Below are positions 1-8,571 of a stretch of DNA of 64,000 nucleotides, one piece after another. The notes under the pieces were generated by a model. It was not told the DNA's origin. It ran no database searches and was given only the letters and a program-made list of their open reading frames with translations. The position numbers were made by a program, and so were the translations under genes. Position 1 is the stretch's first letter. Each line of letters begins with the position of its first letter. Location: contig NZ_CADFEB010000004.1 of assembly GCF_902833085.1 (NCBI RefSeq), positions 1 to 64,000 of the forward strand. Reading direction: 5' to 3'. This stretch comes from Burkholderia ubonensis. Its GTDB lineage: Bacteria > Pseudomonadota > Gammaproteobacteria > Burkholderiales > Burkholderiaceae.

Positions 1-108
1 ACGCCGCCGCCGAGCGAGACGCCGCCGCCGAGCGAGACGCCGCCGCCGAGCGAAACGCCGCCGCCGAGCGAAACGCCGCCGCCGAGCGAAACGCCGCCGC
101 CGTCGGAG
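1..108 (+). repeat. Six tandem 18-bp repeats encoding TPPPSE
   Basis: Six consecutive in-frame 18-base units start at positions 1, 19, 37, 55, 73 and 91. They differ only at synonymous sites: units 1, 2 and 6 end in GAG, units 3-5 in GAA, and unit 6 uses TCG for Ser. The array may continue left of the window. Near-identical tandem units of this length can change copy number by slippage or recombination without breaking the frame. Confidence 0.9.
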
Positions 109-129
109 TTTTCGGTTCGATGGCCCTAA
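1..129 (+). CDS. 3' end of an unidentified protein with TPPPSE repeats (partial)
   Basis: Frame 1 is open from the window edge to a TAA at 127-129. The visible residues are six tandem TPPPSE hexapeptides followed by the tail FSVRWP. A Pro/Ser/Glu-rich tail like this is usually an extended, surface-exposed linker. It sits 72 bases upstream of a PAAR gene and two genes upstream of rhs, where T6SS loci commonly have vgrG or an effector adaptor, so this may be the C-terminal extension of such a protein. That identity is inferred from position only, because no recognisable domain lies inside the window. Confidence 0.5.
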   Translation, partial: TPPPSETPPPSETPPPSETPPPSETPPPSETPPPSEFSVRWP

Positions 130-201
130 GTCGTGCGCTGCCGCGCCCTGTACGGGCGCGGCAGCAATGAAGTCATTGGTTCTACTGGGGGAAAATTCAC
201 C

Positions 202-468
202 ATGAGCAATTCGGCTGCCAGAGTCGGCGACGCGATCGGCCATGGCGGAGCGATCGTGACCGGTTCGAGTGACGTCTTCACCAACGGGATATCGGCCGTC
301 TACGTCGGCTGCGTCGCGGTATGCGGCGTTCACTGCTCGGCCCAAGCGGTCGTCGTCGGTTCGGGATCCGTATTCATCAACGGTTCGGCGGCGGCTTTCG
401 TCGCATGCTGCACGTCTTGCGGCGCCCCGATTGCGTCGGGATCGGACGACGTGTTCATCGGCGGGTAA
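202..468 (+). CDS. PAAR-domain T6SS spike protein
   Basis: An 88-residue protein made almost entirely of one PAAR domain. It begins MSNSAARVGDAIGHGG and shows the Gly-rich turns and repeated short strands expected of the small cone that sharpens a VgrG trimer. The ATG at 202 is chosen over an upstream in-frame GTG at 133 because a purine-rich ribosome site lies at about 187-194 and PAAR homology starts here. rhs follows after 11 bases, so the two are probably co-translated and PAAR would dock the Rhs protein on the spike. Five Cys residues lie in the middle and second half. Confidence 0.85.
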   Translation: MSNSAARVGDAIGHGGAIVTGSSDVFTNGISAVYVGCVAVCGVHCSAQAVVVGSGSVFINGSAAAFVACCTSCGAPIASGSDDVFIGG

Positions 469-479
469 CGGGAGTTGGA

Positions 480-3400
480 ATGAGTGGAATTGGAGGATTG
501 GGCGGCGTGCTTGCCGGGTTGCAGGGCACGGTACTGGAATCGCTCGACGCCCCGCCTCGCATCGATCGCCATTGGCAGCAGCCGGGCGATCTGGCCGGCC
601 GCTACGGGGTCGTGCGGGCGTTGTCGGGCCTGCTGTGCGAGTCGGTCGACATGGTCTCGGGCAGCAAGGTCTGCCTGCCACGAAACGAGGTGGATTTCAT
701 GTTGCCCGGCCGCTTGCCGATCGGCTGGGCGAGGTTTTATTCGAGTGCGCTGTCTGTCGAGGGCATACTCGGGATCGGTTGGCGGACCAGCTGGGAGGCG
801 ACGTTGCTGCGCCGGGACGACGGCCGGCTCGATTACGTCGACGGGCAGGGCCGGATCGTGTCGCTGCCGATGCCTGAACGCGGCAGCCAGTACGTCGTCT
901 CGTCGGAGCAGCTTCACGTGGCCCGGTTGGCGGACGACCGGATCGTGATCGCCGATCTCGTTCCGCATTACAGCGTGTTCGGGGAATTCGACGAAGATGG
1001 CGTCGCACGCCTCAAGTATGTCGAGGATCTGGGGCGCCGCCGGGTCGGCTGCATCTGGGACGACGCGGGTCGCCTGCAGCGCATGAGGGGAACCTGCGGC
1101 CATGAATTGCGGATGCACTACGATCGCGACGGGGCGCGCCTGACCGGCATCGAATGCGTTGATGGTGGACCGACGGGCTTTCTCGTGCGCTACGCCTACG
1201 ACGAGCGCGGCCGGCTTGCCGAGGTGCGCAACCGGCTCGGCGACCTGGTGCGAGGCTTTGCGTACGACGACAACGGTCGCATGGTCGAGGAGACCGGGCC
1301 GCTTCGGCAGACCGTGCGCTACACGTGGCAGACGATCGGCGGCATGTCGCGCGTGATCGAACGCACGACATGCCGCGGAGCGCGCGAGCGCTGCACGTAC
1401 GAACTGGCCGAACGAAGCGCGCAGGCGACCGACGTGTTCGGTCATACGGCGCACTGGCAGTACGACGCGCGCGGCAACGTGCTCGCATATGTCGATTTCG
1501 ACGGACGGCGGTATGCGTTCCAGTACGACGGTGCGGGATGGCCGACCGAGCTGACGTTGCCGGGTGAGCGCCAGGTGCGTGCCGTCAACGACGAACTGGG
1601 GCGGCCGACTCACGAGGAGGCGCCGTTGGGCGGCGAGCGATCGACGACCTACGCGTTCGCGACACGTGAGCCGATGAGCATTCGCCTGAAAGACGGCCGG
1701 TCGTGGCTGTGGCGTCGGGACGATGAGTTGCGGCCGACCCAGGTTCAGTCGCCGTCCGACGGCATCACGCAGATTACGTATGCGGAACAGGACGGCATAC
1801 AGGTCCGCACCGACACGCACGAGCAGCGTGGCGCCGTCACGCTTGAATGCGACGGGCGCGGGCTTGTGTCGAAACGGACCGATGCCGCCGGTCGCACGGT
1901 GACGTGTCGTCGTGATTCCAACGGGCACGTCGTGGAAATCACCGATCCGCTCGGGGCCGTGACGCGTATCGAGCCGGACTTGCTCGGGCAGCCGTTGATC
2001 GTCACCCTGCCGGACGGCAGGCAGGAGCGGCGAATCTGGAACGCCGCGGGCCAGTTGACCACGTCGATCGGCTGCGACGGGCAGGCGCGGCACTGGCATC
2101 GCGACCAGTACGGATGCGTGGTGCGCGCGGTGGACGAGGAAGGAAACGCCACCGTGAACGAATTCGATGCACACGGCCGGAGGATTCGCACCGTCGCCGG
2201 CAACGGCGGGATTCAACGCCTGACCTGGGATCCGGTCGCGCGGTTGACGTCGATCGTCGATGCGGACGGTGTGACGCGCTCGTTCGGCTATGCCGCATCG
2301 GGCGATTTGGTGCAGATCACGTCGACGTCGGGCGAGCAGACACGCATCGAAACCTTCACCAGCGATGCGCTTGGACGCATCGTCGGCCGCGACACCGAGC
2401 ATATGCGCTATCGCTACGCGTATGTGCGAGACGGCCTGCTGGGGATGATCAACTGCCTGCCGACGGAAGCAGGGGCGGCGATCGGCGTGGAGCCCGACAC
2501 CATCCGCTTCGAATACGACTCAGCCGGGCATTTGACGGCGGAGCACGGCATGCACGGGGCCATGCACTACGCGTACGATGCGGCAGGGCGGCTCGTCGCC
2601 GTGACGCTGCCGGACGGACACGTCGTGAAGACGGAGCGTGACGATGCCGGCGCAGTCGTGCTCACGGGGCTGAGCAGCGGCGACGATATTCGCGGTGTCG
2701 CCGCCTTCCGTTACGATGCCACGACGCGTCAACTATTGCGCTCCCAGGGGGACCTTTACCTGCGTTCCGTTTATGCGGACGCCTGGCTCGAGCGCTGGTT
2801 TGCAATGACGGTGATCCGGACGCCCGACAATGAGATGCTGCCAGGCGAAATTGAATTCTGGCGGGAGTTTCGCTACAGCCCGGCCGACAATCTCGTGCAG
2901 GTCGACGATCGCTATGGCGGTCGCACCCATTACGATTACGACCGTCGCGGCTGCCTGCTGCGGGCCGTATCGGACGAGCTCGGCATCGAGTACTTCACGT
3001 GGGATGCCGCAGGCAACCTGCTCGATACGCCGCAGGTCGGATGGCAGCTCGCCACCTATCCCGACCATCGGCTGCGCGAATATCGAGGATATCGCTACGA
3101 ATACGATGCCTGGGGGCAGGTCGTCGCCAAGCGCAGCGCGGCGGACGAACAGACGTTCACGTGGGACGCGGACGGCCGGCTGATGAGCGTGCAGGGGCGG
3201 CGTTGTGTGGTGCGTTACCGCTACGATGCGCTGGGACGCCGTGTCGGTAAATCGGTTGGGCAGCCGCAAGCGGGAGGGGCACAGTGGCCGGATGGTAACG
3301 CCGAGGTCACGCGATTCGTCTGGCAAGGCGAGCGTCTCGTGCAGGAAACGACGAACGAGAGCGTTCGGACTTATCTGTATCAGCCGGCACGGGACGGTGT

Positions 3401-3932
3401 CGTCGGTTACGCGCCGCTCGCGTGCATCGATCAGCAACGCAAGGAAGACGGCACGTTTCACGCGATGCATGTGTACCACTTCCAGACCGATCTCGCCGGC
3501 ACGGCAGTCGCGTTGACCAACGAGTCGGGCAAGCTCGTCTGGAGCGGGCGCTACAAGGTGTTGGGGCACGTGATGCCGTGGACTCAGCTGGCGACGCAGG
3601 TACGGCAGCCGTTGCGGTTTGCGGGGCAGTATCTGGACGACGAGACCGGGCTTCATCTGAATGGCCGCCGCTACTATGATCCCGACACGGGCCGCTATCT
3701 CAGCCCGGACCGTTCCGCACCCGCGGGCGTGAGCCCGTATCGCTACGTGTCGAATCCATTGAGCGTCGCGAATCCGACCGGTCGTGCCGTTTCGCTGAGG
3801 CGGCCGAAGGCGGACGTTGACGGCGCGTCATGCGAAGACGGCACGATTGATCCGTGGAGGAGGTTGACGGGCGATGTCGATGAACTCGACGTCGTGTCTT
3901 GCGGCGGATGGCTCGCATGGCTGGACCGATAG
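480..3932 (+). CDS. Rhs/YD-repeat protein with a very short C-terminal tail
   Basis: An 1150-residue Rhs protein. Near residues 58-110 it has the DUF6531-like entry segment typical of T6SS Rhs proteins (PRNEVDFMLPGRLPIGW). Many YD-type repeats follow, which in this family form a beta-cocoon shell around a toxin. The core ends with a degenerate RHS-core motif, YYDPDTGRYLSPDR, then PYRYVSNPLSVANPTG. Normally the core leads into a 100-200-residue variable toxin, but here only about 50 residues follow, with no catalytic motif that I recognise. The ATG at 480 has GGGAG about 7 bases upstream. No immunity gene follows, since the next gene is convergent. It may be toxin-less, truncated, or carry a tiny novel domain. 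Confidence 0.88.
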   Translation: MSGIGGLGGVLAGLQGTVLESLDAPPRIDRHWQQPGDLAGRYGVVRALSGLLCESVDMVSGSKVCLPRNEVDFMLPGRLPIGWARFYSSALSVEGILGIGWRTSWEATLLRRDDGRLDYVDGQGRIVSLPMPERGSQYVVSSEQLHVARLADDRIVIADLVPHYSVFGEFDEDGVARLKYVEDLGRRRVGCIWDDAGRLQRMRGTCGHELRMHYDRDGARLTGIECVDGGPTGFLVRYAYDERGRLAEVRNRLGDLVRGFAYDDNGRMVEETGPLRQTVRYTWQTIGGMSRVIERTTCRGARERCTYELAERSAQATDVFGHTAHWQYDARGNVLAYVDFDGRRYAFQYDGAGWPTELTLPGERQVRAVNDELGRPTHEEAPLGGERSTTYAFATREPMSIRLKDGRSWLWRRDDELRPTQVQSPSDGITQITYAEQDGIQVRTDTHEQRGAVTLECDGRGLVSKRTDAAGRTVTCRRDSNGHVVEITDPLGAVTRIEPDLLGQPLIVTLPDGRQERRIWNAAGQLTTSIGCDGQARHWHRDQYGCVVRAVDEEGNATVNEFDAHGRRIRTVAGNGGIQRLTWDPVARLTSIVDADGVTRSFGYAASGDLVQITSTSGEQTRIETFTSDALGRIVGRDTEHMRYRYAYVRDGLLGMINCLPTEAGAAIGVEPDTIRFEYDSAGHLTAEHGMHGAMHYAYDAAGRLVAVTLPDGHVVKTERDDAGAVVLTGLSSGDDIRGVAAFRYDATTRQLLRSQGDLYLRSVYADAWLERWFAMTVIRTPDNEMLPGEIEFWREFRYSPADNLVQVDDRYGGRTHYDYDRRGCLLRAVSDELGIEYFTWDAAGNLLDTPQVGWQLATYPDHRLREYRGYRYEYDAWGQVVAKRSAADEQTFTWDADGRLMSVQGRRCVVRYRYDALGRRVGKSVGQPQAGGAQWPDGNAEVTRFVWQGERLVQETTNESVRTYLYQPARDGVVGYAPLACIDQQRKEDGTFHAMHVYHFQTDLAGTAVALTNESGKLVWSGRYKVLGHVMPWTQLATQVRQPLRFAGQYLDDETGLHLNGRRYYDPDTGRYLSPDRSAPAGVSPYRYVSNPLSVANPTGRAVSLRRPKADVDGASCEDGTIDPWRRLTGDVDELDVVSCGGWLAWLDR

Positions 3933-3950
3933 ACGGGACGAAGTATTGAA

Positions 3951-3969
3951 GGGGGGCGGGTCGCCCCCC
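3951..3969. terminator. Bidirectional hairpin between rhs and the glycosyltransferase gene
   Basis: A perfect 8-bp inverted repeat, GGGGGGCG / CGCCCCCC, with a 3-base loop lies in the 54-base gap between convergent rhs and the glycosyltransferase gene. There is no strong T-tract on either side, so intrinsic termination is plausible but not certain. Its position is what a shared terminator would need. Confidence 0.6.
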
Positions 3970-3986
3970 GGAATTTCGCGCCGGCG

Positions 3987-5339
3987 CTAGATCGATCGGT
4001 CGAATTCGCGCAGCAGTGTTCCGTCACGGTCGAACAATTCGATCTTGTAACGGGTGGGAACTCGTTCGAATTCGGATGCGAAGTACAGGTGCGTGTCGAA
4101 CCACTCGCTCTTGATGTTCTTTTGAAACTGGGCGGCATCGAGCGTTTTGCAGTACACCATTGCCCCGTCCTGCGCTTGTGCGCTCATTCGAAAATGATCG
4201 AGTTGCGGCAGGATATCCGTGAACCGGCTTTGATGTGCCCAGACGCGAAAGTCATGTGCCCGCAGCAGCATCGCTTTGCATTCTTCCGCGGATTCCCAGG
4301 CGTGCGCATCAGGCATCGGCGGCTGGCCGTCGAGCGTTTCCCGGCGTACGCCGCGGTGGGCGAAGCTGATGCCGGCGTAGGCTTCGTACTGTGCGAGCGT
4401 GCGCTCGGTTCCAAGGCCGTAGGGGCCGAAATCGACACCCTCGCATGATGTGCCGTCCACCCCGAGAAGCGCCCGGTTCCGTTCATACGAACGGGCGTTG
4501 CGCTCCTGCCAATTCTTGGTGACGAGCCCGCTTGCCTGCGCTTCGGGCGTGTGGTCGTTCCATATCTTGGCGCGACTGGCGCGCGTGTATTCGTGCCAGG
4601 CGAGCACGCGATGCGGGAAGTACAGATCGTAGCCGTGCGTGAACGCGCGAACGGCGATCGAGATTTCCTCACCCAGAAAGAAGTAGTCCGGATCGTGCCG
4701 GACGTCCACGGCGAAATGCCCGTCGGCAAAAGCGAAGTGGGCGCTGTAGAACGCGCTCGGGACAGGCTCCTCCAACGCTTGCCAGTCGTGGAGCAGCCCC
4801 GAACGAATCGTTACCACGCCTTCCGGCATAAAGCGCTGGAAATACAGGCCGGTCGGGACATGCTCGAGCGTTTCGCGTCCCCTGCCGGGCTGGAATGCGG
4901 GCAGGTAGGTGGTGAGGAGCGGCTTCGCGCTGCGCGAGCGCAGCGATTCGAGCATCGAGATGGCCTGTTCGTCCCATGCGTCGACGAAGCAGTGGTGAGA
5001 GTCGAGTTGCAGCGTGTAGCGCTCGTTCCGGTACTGCTGCTGGATCAGGTTGCGCGCCCAGCAGGCGCCTTGGGACTGCTGGTGAGGCACGTCGATCAGC
5101 TCGATCGTTGCGTCTCGATAGGAGAGCGTATGCGTCGCGAACTCGCCATCGTAGCGCGCGTGCCAACGCGAGAAACCGTGGGCGAAGAAGGTGCCGATGG
5201 CCTCGTCCAGCGCATGCTGCCAGCACACGACGATCCGCAGCCGGTCGGGGTGGACGGCCCGCTCGATCAGGTCGAGCAGCGTCGGGATCAGCTGCGGATC
5301 GCGATAGCTGGCGATCTGGACGAAAATGGTGCGTTCCAT
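3987..5339 (-). CDS. GlcNAc-type glycosyltransferase (PF11397-like)
   Basis: A 450-residue protein resembling the [Skp1-protein]-hydroxyproline N-acetylglucosaminyltransferase family. Visible landmarks are the N-terminal strand FVQIASYRDPQL (6-17), a DSHHCF segment (113-118) in the place of the DxD metal/nucleotide-sugar site, FLGEE (221-225) and a HEY (249-251). No signal peptide or membrane segment is seen, so it should act in the cytoplasm, probably using UDP-GlcNAc. It is the last gene of the T6SS tssEFGA operon, 30 bases after the pilin-like gene. The acceptor is unknown; the adhesin, an Rhs/T6SS component or an envelope glycan are all possible. Confidence 0.8.
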   Translation of the reverse strand: MERTIFVQIASYRDPQLIPTLLDLIERAVHPDRLRIVVCWQHALDEAIGTFFAHGFSRWHARYDGEFATHTLSYRDATIELIDVPHQQSQGACWARNLIQQQYRNERYTLQLDSHHCFVDAWDEQAISMLESLRSRSAKPLLTTYLPAFQPGRGRETLEHVPTGLYFQRFMPEGVVTIRSGLLHDWQALEEPVPSAFYSAHFAFADGHFAVDVRHDPDYFFLGEEISIAVRAFTHGYDLYFPHRVLAWHEYTRASRAKIWNDHTPEAQASGLVTKNWQERNARSYERNRALLGVDGTSCEGVDFGPYGLGTERTLAQYEAYAGISFAHRGVRRETLDGQPPMPDAHAWESAEECKAMLLRAHDFRVWAHQSRFTDILPQLDHFRMSAQAQDGAMVYCKTLDAAQFQKNIKSEWFDTHLYFASEFERVPTRYKIELFDRDGTLLREFDRSI

Positions 5340-5369
5340 GGTGTCGATATTTCGGGTGTCGCGGAGGCG

Positions 5370-6401
5370 TTAGAGGATGCTGAGCGTGATGACCGAGGTC
5401 GCATCGATCTTGCCCGTGGTGGGCGGCTGATTGCCGACCCGCAGCACGGTGGCTTCGAGATCGAAGCCGGATTCCATCGCGCCGTTCGGCTTCTGCACGA
5501 GCGCGCTGCTCGCGTCGCCGGGCTTCAGCAGCGCGCCGGTCGTTTTATCCTGCAGGCGGATCGCGAGGTGCCGGGCGCCCGTGTTCTGGATCAGTGCGGG
5601 ATCGTCCGTGTCCCGAGGTGCGCTCAGCGTGGCGGTGATCGACGCGGGGGGCGTCGGACCCGAGCAGAGCACCCGGAAGTTCACGGCTCGTGTCGGGCCT
5701 GTTGTCTGCGAAACGTCATAGGGGCCGAACTGGCCGAAGTCGATGTTCAGCGTACTGCTGTCTACGCGGCAACTCGGCAACACTCGGAGCGACACGTTGC
5801 CGGAGTAGATGTTGGCGACCGCCACACCGGGATTGCCATCGCCGTAGGTTCGCGCGAGATGGCCGAAGGTGGCCGTCGAGAAGCTCGGGATGTCGTTGCT
5901 GGTCTTGAACAGATCGACGCGGTATTTCGCGCCCTCGCCATAGTTGACCGGCTGAGTGCCGGGGTAGGACGGTTGTTCCTTCCAGTTGTTCGTATAAGGC
6001 ACGGCGCTTGTGCTGCCGCTGGCGCGCACGTAATTGAGCTGGAACCCGACGCCCGGCACGTTGGTCGCGTAAATCTTGTTGCCGAGTGGCGAAAGGGTGG
6101 GAGGGGTCAGGAAGTCGACGATGATCGCCCCGGTCGGTGGATCGCAGGCGATGAATATCAAAGCAGGCGTGGTAGCCGATTCGCCGGTGACGATCTTGCT
6201 GCCGATCGGCAGATCGGGGTCGACGTCGACTGTACCGGCGGGAAAGCTGACGTTGAACGTCGTCAGCTGCTGGCTCGGTATGTCTTTATCCATCCAAGTG
6301 ATCAATTCTTCATCTGTGATGGGCCGACACGACGCCAGCACGGCCGGCGACGCGGCAAGCAGGCAGGCAGCGGTTAGGAAAGCGCGGTTTTTTTTCATCA
6401 T
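5370..6401 (-). CDS. Pilin-domain protein, two-domain fimbrial adhesin type
   Basis: A 343-residue exported protein. It has a basic start (MMKKNR), a hydrophobic stretch and a likely cleavage after ALA, before SCRP. The N-terminal half (about 24-190) is of unknown fold and could be a receptor-binding domain. The C-terminal part starts near SCRVDSSTLNIDFGQFG and looks like a chaperone-usher pilin domain: a Cys pair, an alternating hydrophobic pattern and a final hydrophobic strand ending LSIL. This is FimH-like tip-adhesin architecture. It sits 50 bases after tssA and 30 before the glycosyltransferase. No chaperone or usher gene is present in the window. The start may be the first or second ATG (6401 or 6398). 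Confidence 0.75.
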   Translation of the reverse strand: MMKKNRAFLTAACLLAASPAVLASCRPITDEELITWMDKDIPSQQLTTFNVSFPAGTVDVDPDLPIGSKIVTGESATTPALIFIACDPPTGAIIVDFLTPPTLSPLGNKIYATNVPGVGFQLNYVRASGSTSAVPYTNNWKEQPSYPGTQPVNYGEGAKYRVDLFKTSNDIPSFSTATFGHLARTYGDGNPGVAVANIYSGNVSLRVLPSCRVDSSTLNIDFGQFGPYDVSQTTGPTRAVNFRVLCSGPTPPASITATLSAPRDTDDPALIQNTGARHLAIRLQDKTTGALLKPGDASSALVQKPNGAMESGFDLEATVLRVGNQPPTTGKIDATSVITLSIL

Positions 6402-6451
6402 GTGACCCTGTGATGGAGACAATGAAACGTGGTCGGGCGGATCGGCGGCGC

Positions 6452-7510
6452 TCAGATGTCGATGGCGTCCCACTGCGCGAGAAGCTCGGCGGGGATCACG
6501 CCCGCAAGCTCCGAGAAGCGCTTGCCGACCATGCGTTCGGATTGCCGGAGCAGCACGATGACGGGGCTGCTCGGCTCGTGTTGCTCGAACCACCGGCGCG
6601 TCTCCTGAATCGTCGCGAGCGCGCTCCAGCGATCCGTCGGCCGAGTGTCGGGCGCCGTCCGGGCCGGGGCGCCGGCCTCGCGCATCGCCGTTTCGGCGGG
6701 CGCGCCTTCGGTTGCATCCGGCGCCGATGCCGGTTCCGCCGGCGCATCGGACGAACTGGAGGCGGCCGGTGTGCGACCCGCGTCGAGGGCCGTTTGCGCG
6801 AAAGGCTGCAGCAGTTTCACGATGCCGTCGAGATCCGGCGCATCGGCCTGCAACGCGTCGCGCATCCGCGTGGCGATCTCGGCGACGGCGCGTTGCGCGT
6901 CGGCCAGCGCGACGATCGTCGGGTCGCGCCGGTTCCACAATTCGCTCAGCAGCCGGCTCGCCGACTCCGGCGCGAGCGCATCTTTGGCGCGCGGGACCGC
7001 GAACGCTTTCTCGATGTCGCGCAACTGCAGCTGCAGGCCGGCGGTTTTCGGCAGCGGGATATCGCGGGCGTCCGCCAGCGCCGCGTCGGTATCCGCCAGC
7101 GCGGCGATCGCGTTCGAGTAGACGATCGGATCGCGCTCGCCGTCGAACACCGGCATCGGATGCAAGGTCTCGCCGTAGCGCTCGAGCATCTGCTGCAACA
7201 GCGCGATGCCGTCGCGCAAACCTTCGGCGCCGCTTTGACGGATGCGGCAGCGGATCAGGATCGTGAGCAGCCGGATGTCCTTCGTGCGCAGCAGCAGCGC
7301 GCGGCAGTCGCGCTCGGCCTCGGCCCAGTTCGCCTGTTGCGGGGCGTCGACGAAATCGCCGTATTGCGCGTCCGTCCTCGGAATGACAGCTGCTTGCAGC
7401 ATCACGAAGGCCGGATCGTATTCGAGATCGGGACCGCACGGCGCTTCGGCCGAAACGGGCTCGAGGAGATCGGCGTAGCGCAGCACCGCGCCGGGTGTAT
7501 TGGCGTTCAT
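6452..7510 (-). CDS. tssA: T6SS baseplate/sheath-assembly protein TssA (ImpA family)
   Basis: A 352-residue TssA. The ImpA N-terminal domain covers roughly residues 15-120 (VSAEAPCGPDLEYDPAF and following). An Ala/Pro-rich linker follows, and the C-terminus carries the family signature ending RRWFEQHEPSSPV and LLRQSERMVGKRF. TssA proteins coordinate baseplate docking and sheath polymerisation in the cytoplasm. This is one of the shorter TssA classes, without a long C-terminal ring domain. Its ATG overlaps the tssG stop codon in an ATGA arrangement (7507-7510), so translation is probably coupled. Confidence 0.93.
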   Translation of the reverse strand: MNANTPGAVLRYADLLEPVSAEAPCGPDLEYDPAFVMLQAAVIPRTDAQYGDFVDAPQQANWAEAERDCRALLLRTKDIRLLTILIRCRIRQSGAEGLRDGIALLQQMLERYGETLHPMPVFDGERDPIVYSNAIAALADTDAALADARDIPLPKTAGLQLQLRDIEKAFAVPRAKDALAPESASRLLSELWNRRDPTIVALADAQRAVAEIATRMRDALQADAPDLDGIVKLLQPFAQTALDAGRTPAASSSSDAPAEPASAPDATEGAPAETAMREAGAPARTAPDTRPTDRWSALATIQETRRWFEQHEPSSPVIVLLRQSERMVGKRFSELAGVIPAELLAQWDAIDI

Positions 7511-8568
7511 GCGGAATGCTCCAGTTGATCGCAGTATTGCTCGGGCTCGAACACCATTCCGACGACGGGTTCGTCGTCCATGGATTCGCCGAGCCAGGTC
7601 GAGTAGCCGAGCCGATGCGAGCTGTCGGCGCGCGCGGGTGGGGCCGCGCGCGGCTTGACCAGCAGCTTGATCTCCCACGCATATTCCAGGCCGACGAACG
7701 CGCGGACCCAGTCGACCAGCGTGGGCAGGTCGTCGCCGTGGGGCGTCAGGCGCAGGTACTGGTCGAGATCGAGCGGCCCGATCACGAGACGGAACTTGTG
7801 CTGGCAATCGGGAATCATGTCGCCCAGCAGCGCGCCCTCGCCCATGATGGTCGACGGCGCGGGCGCGCCGAGCAGGCAGCGTTCCGGGCCGGCGATCTGA
7901 ATCCAGTGCGGCACGTATTCGTCGACCGCCACCGGCACGCCGAAGTAATGAGACAGCGTCGACGCGAGGCCATCCGGATTGCGCGCTTCGCGCACCAGGT
8001 GTGCCGATGCCGCATAGCGTGCATGCGGAGGCGGGTGCGTGCGTGCCGCTTCGGCGGGATCGGTGCCCATCAGGCTGCCGACATAGAACGAGAAGGTCTC
8101 GTGCTCAGGCCGGTCGAGCGAGACGGTCGCCTGCGCCGATGCCCACGCCCGGTAGAACAGCGTGAGCGCACGGTGATGAAACAGGTTGGCGAACGCGATG
8201 AGCGTCTGGTCCTGCTGGCTTTCCGCACGGCTGTACGCCAGTTCCGTCATGTGCAGCGGCAGCGGACCCTGCGGCCCCCAGAGCCCGAGCCCGAAGAGCC
8301 GGACGTCGAGCCGGCCGCCCCGCACGTCGAGTGCCGCGACCTCGCGCGGCGCGAACGCCATCGACGGCTGCTGGCCGACGCGGAACGGCTCTTCCCTGGG
8401 CAGGCGGGCCTTGCCGGGAAGCGGCATGGTCGTGTCGCGTGCGCTGATCGTGCGCAGCAGGCTGAGGAAGCCCGCCTGCCACGGCGTGCGCTCGTCGAAC
8501 CACATGTGCAGCGAATCGGGGTGCAGCGGCGAGCCGTCCTTGATCGGCGCGGGATCGAACATGTCCAT
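7507..8568 (-). CDS. tssG: T6SS baseplate protein TssG (ImpH/VasB)
   Basis: A 353-residue TssG, about the usual family length. The conserved features are visible: an N-terminal helix region, an RVGQQPSMAFAPREVAAL segment, the GLWGPQGPLPLHMTE motif characteristic of TssG, and a C-terminal PLDLDQYLRLTPHG region. With TssF, TssE and TssK it forms the wedge of the cytoplasmic baseplate. It starts three bases after the tssF stop and overlaps tssA at its own end, so all four baseplate genes are read as one unit. Confidence 0.94.
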   Translation of the reverse strand: MDMFDPAPIKDGSPLHPDSLHMWFDERTPWQAGFLSLLRTISARDTTMPLPGKARLPREEPFRVGQQPSMAFAPREVAALDVRGGRLDVRLFGLGLWGPQGPLPLHMTELAYSRAESQQDQTLIAFANLFHHRALTLFYRAWASAQATVSLDRPEHETFSFYVGSLMGTDPAEAARTHPPPHARYAASAHLVREARNPDGLASTLSHYFGVPVAVDEYVPHWIQIAGPERCLLGAPAPSTIMGEGALLGDMIPDCQHKFRLVIGPLDLDQYLRLTPHGDDLPTLVDWVRAFVGLEYAWEIKLLVKPRAAPPARADSSHRLGYSTWLGESMDDEPVVGMVFEPEQYCDQLEHSA

Positions 8569-8571
8569 TGG

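Noticed and set aside
1..108. CRISPR array
   Set aside because: The repeats are contiguous 18-bp coding units with no spacers and keep one reading frame.
330..2402. A 690-codon open frame antisense to rhs
   Set aside because: It has no family resemblance. The Rhs frame has clear YD-repeat structure over the same DNA.
4551..6377. A 608-codon open frame opposite the glycosyltransferase and pilin genes
   Set aside because: It spans two real genes on the other strand, is Arg-rich and has no domain signature.
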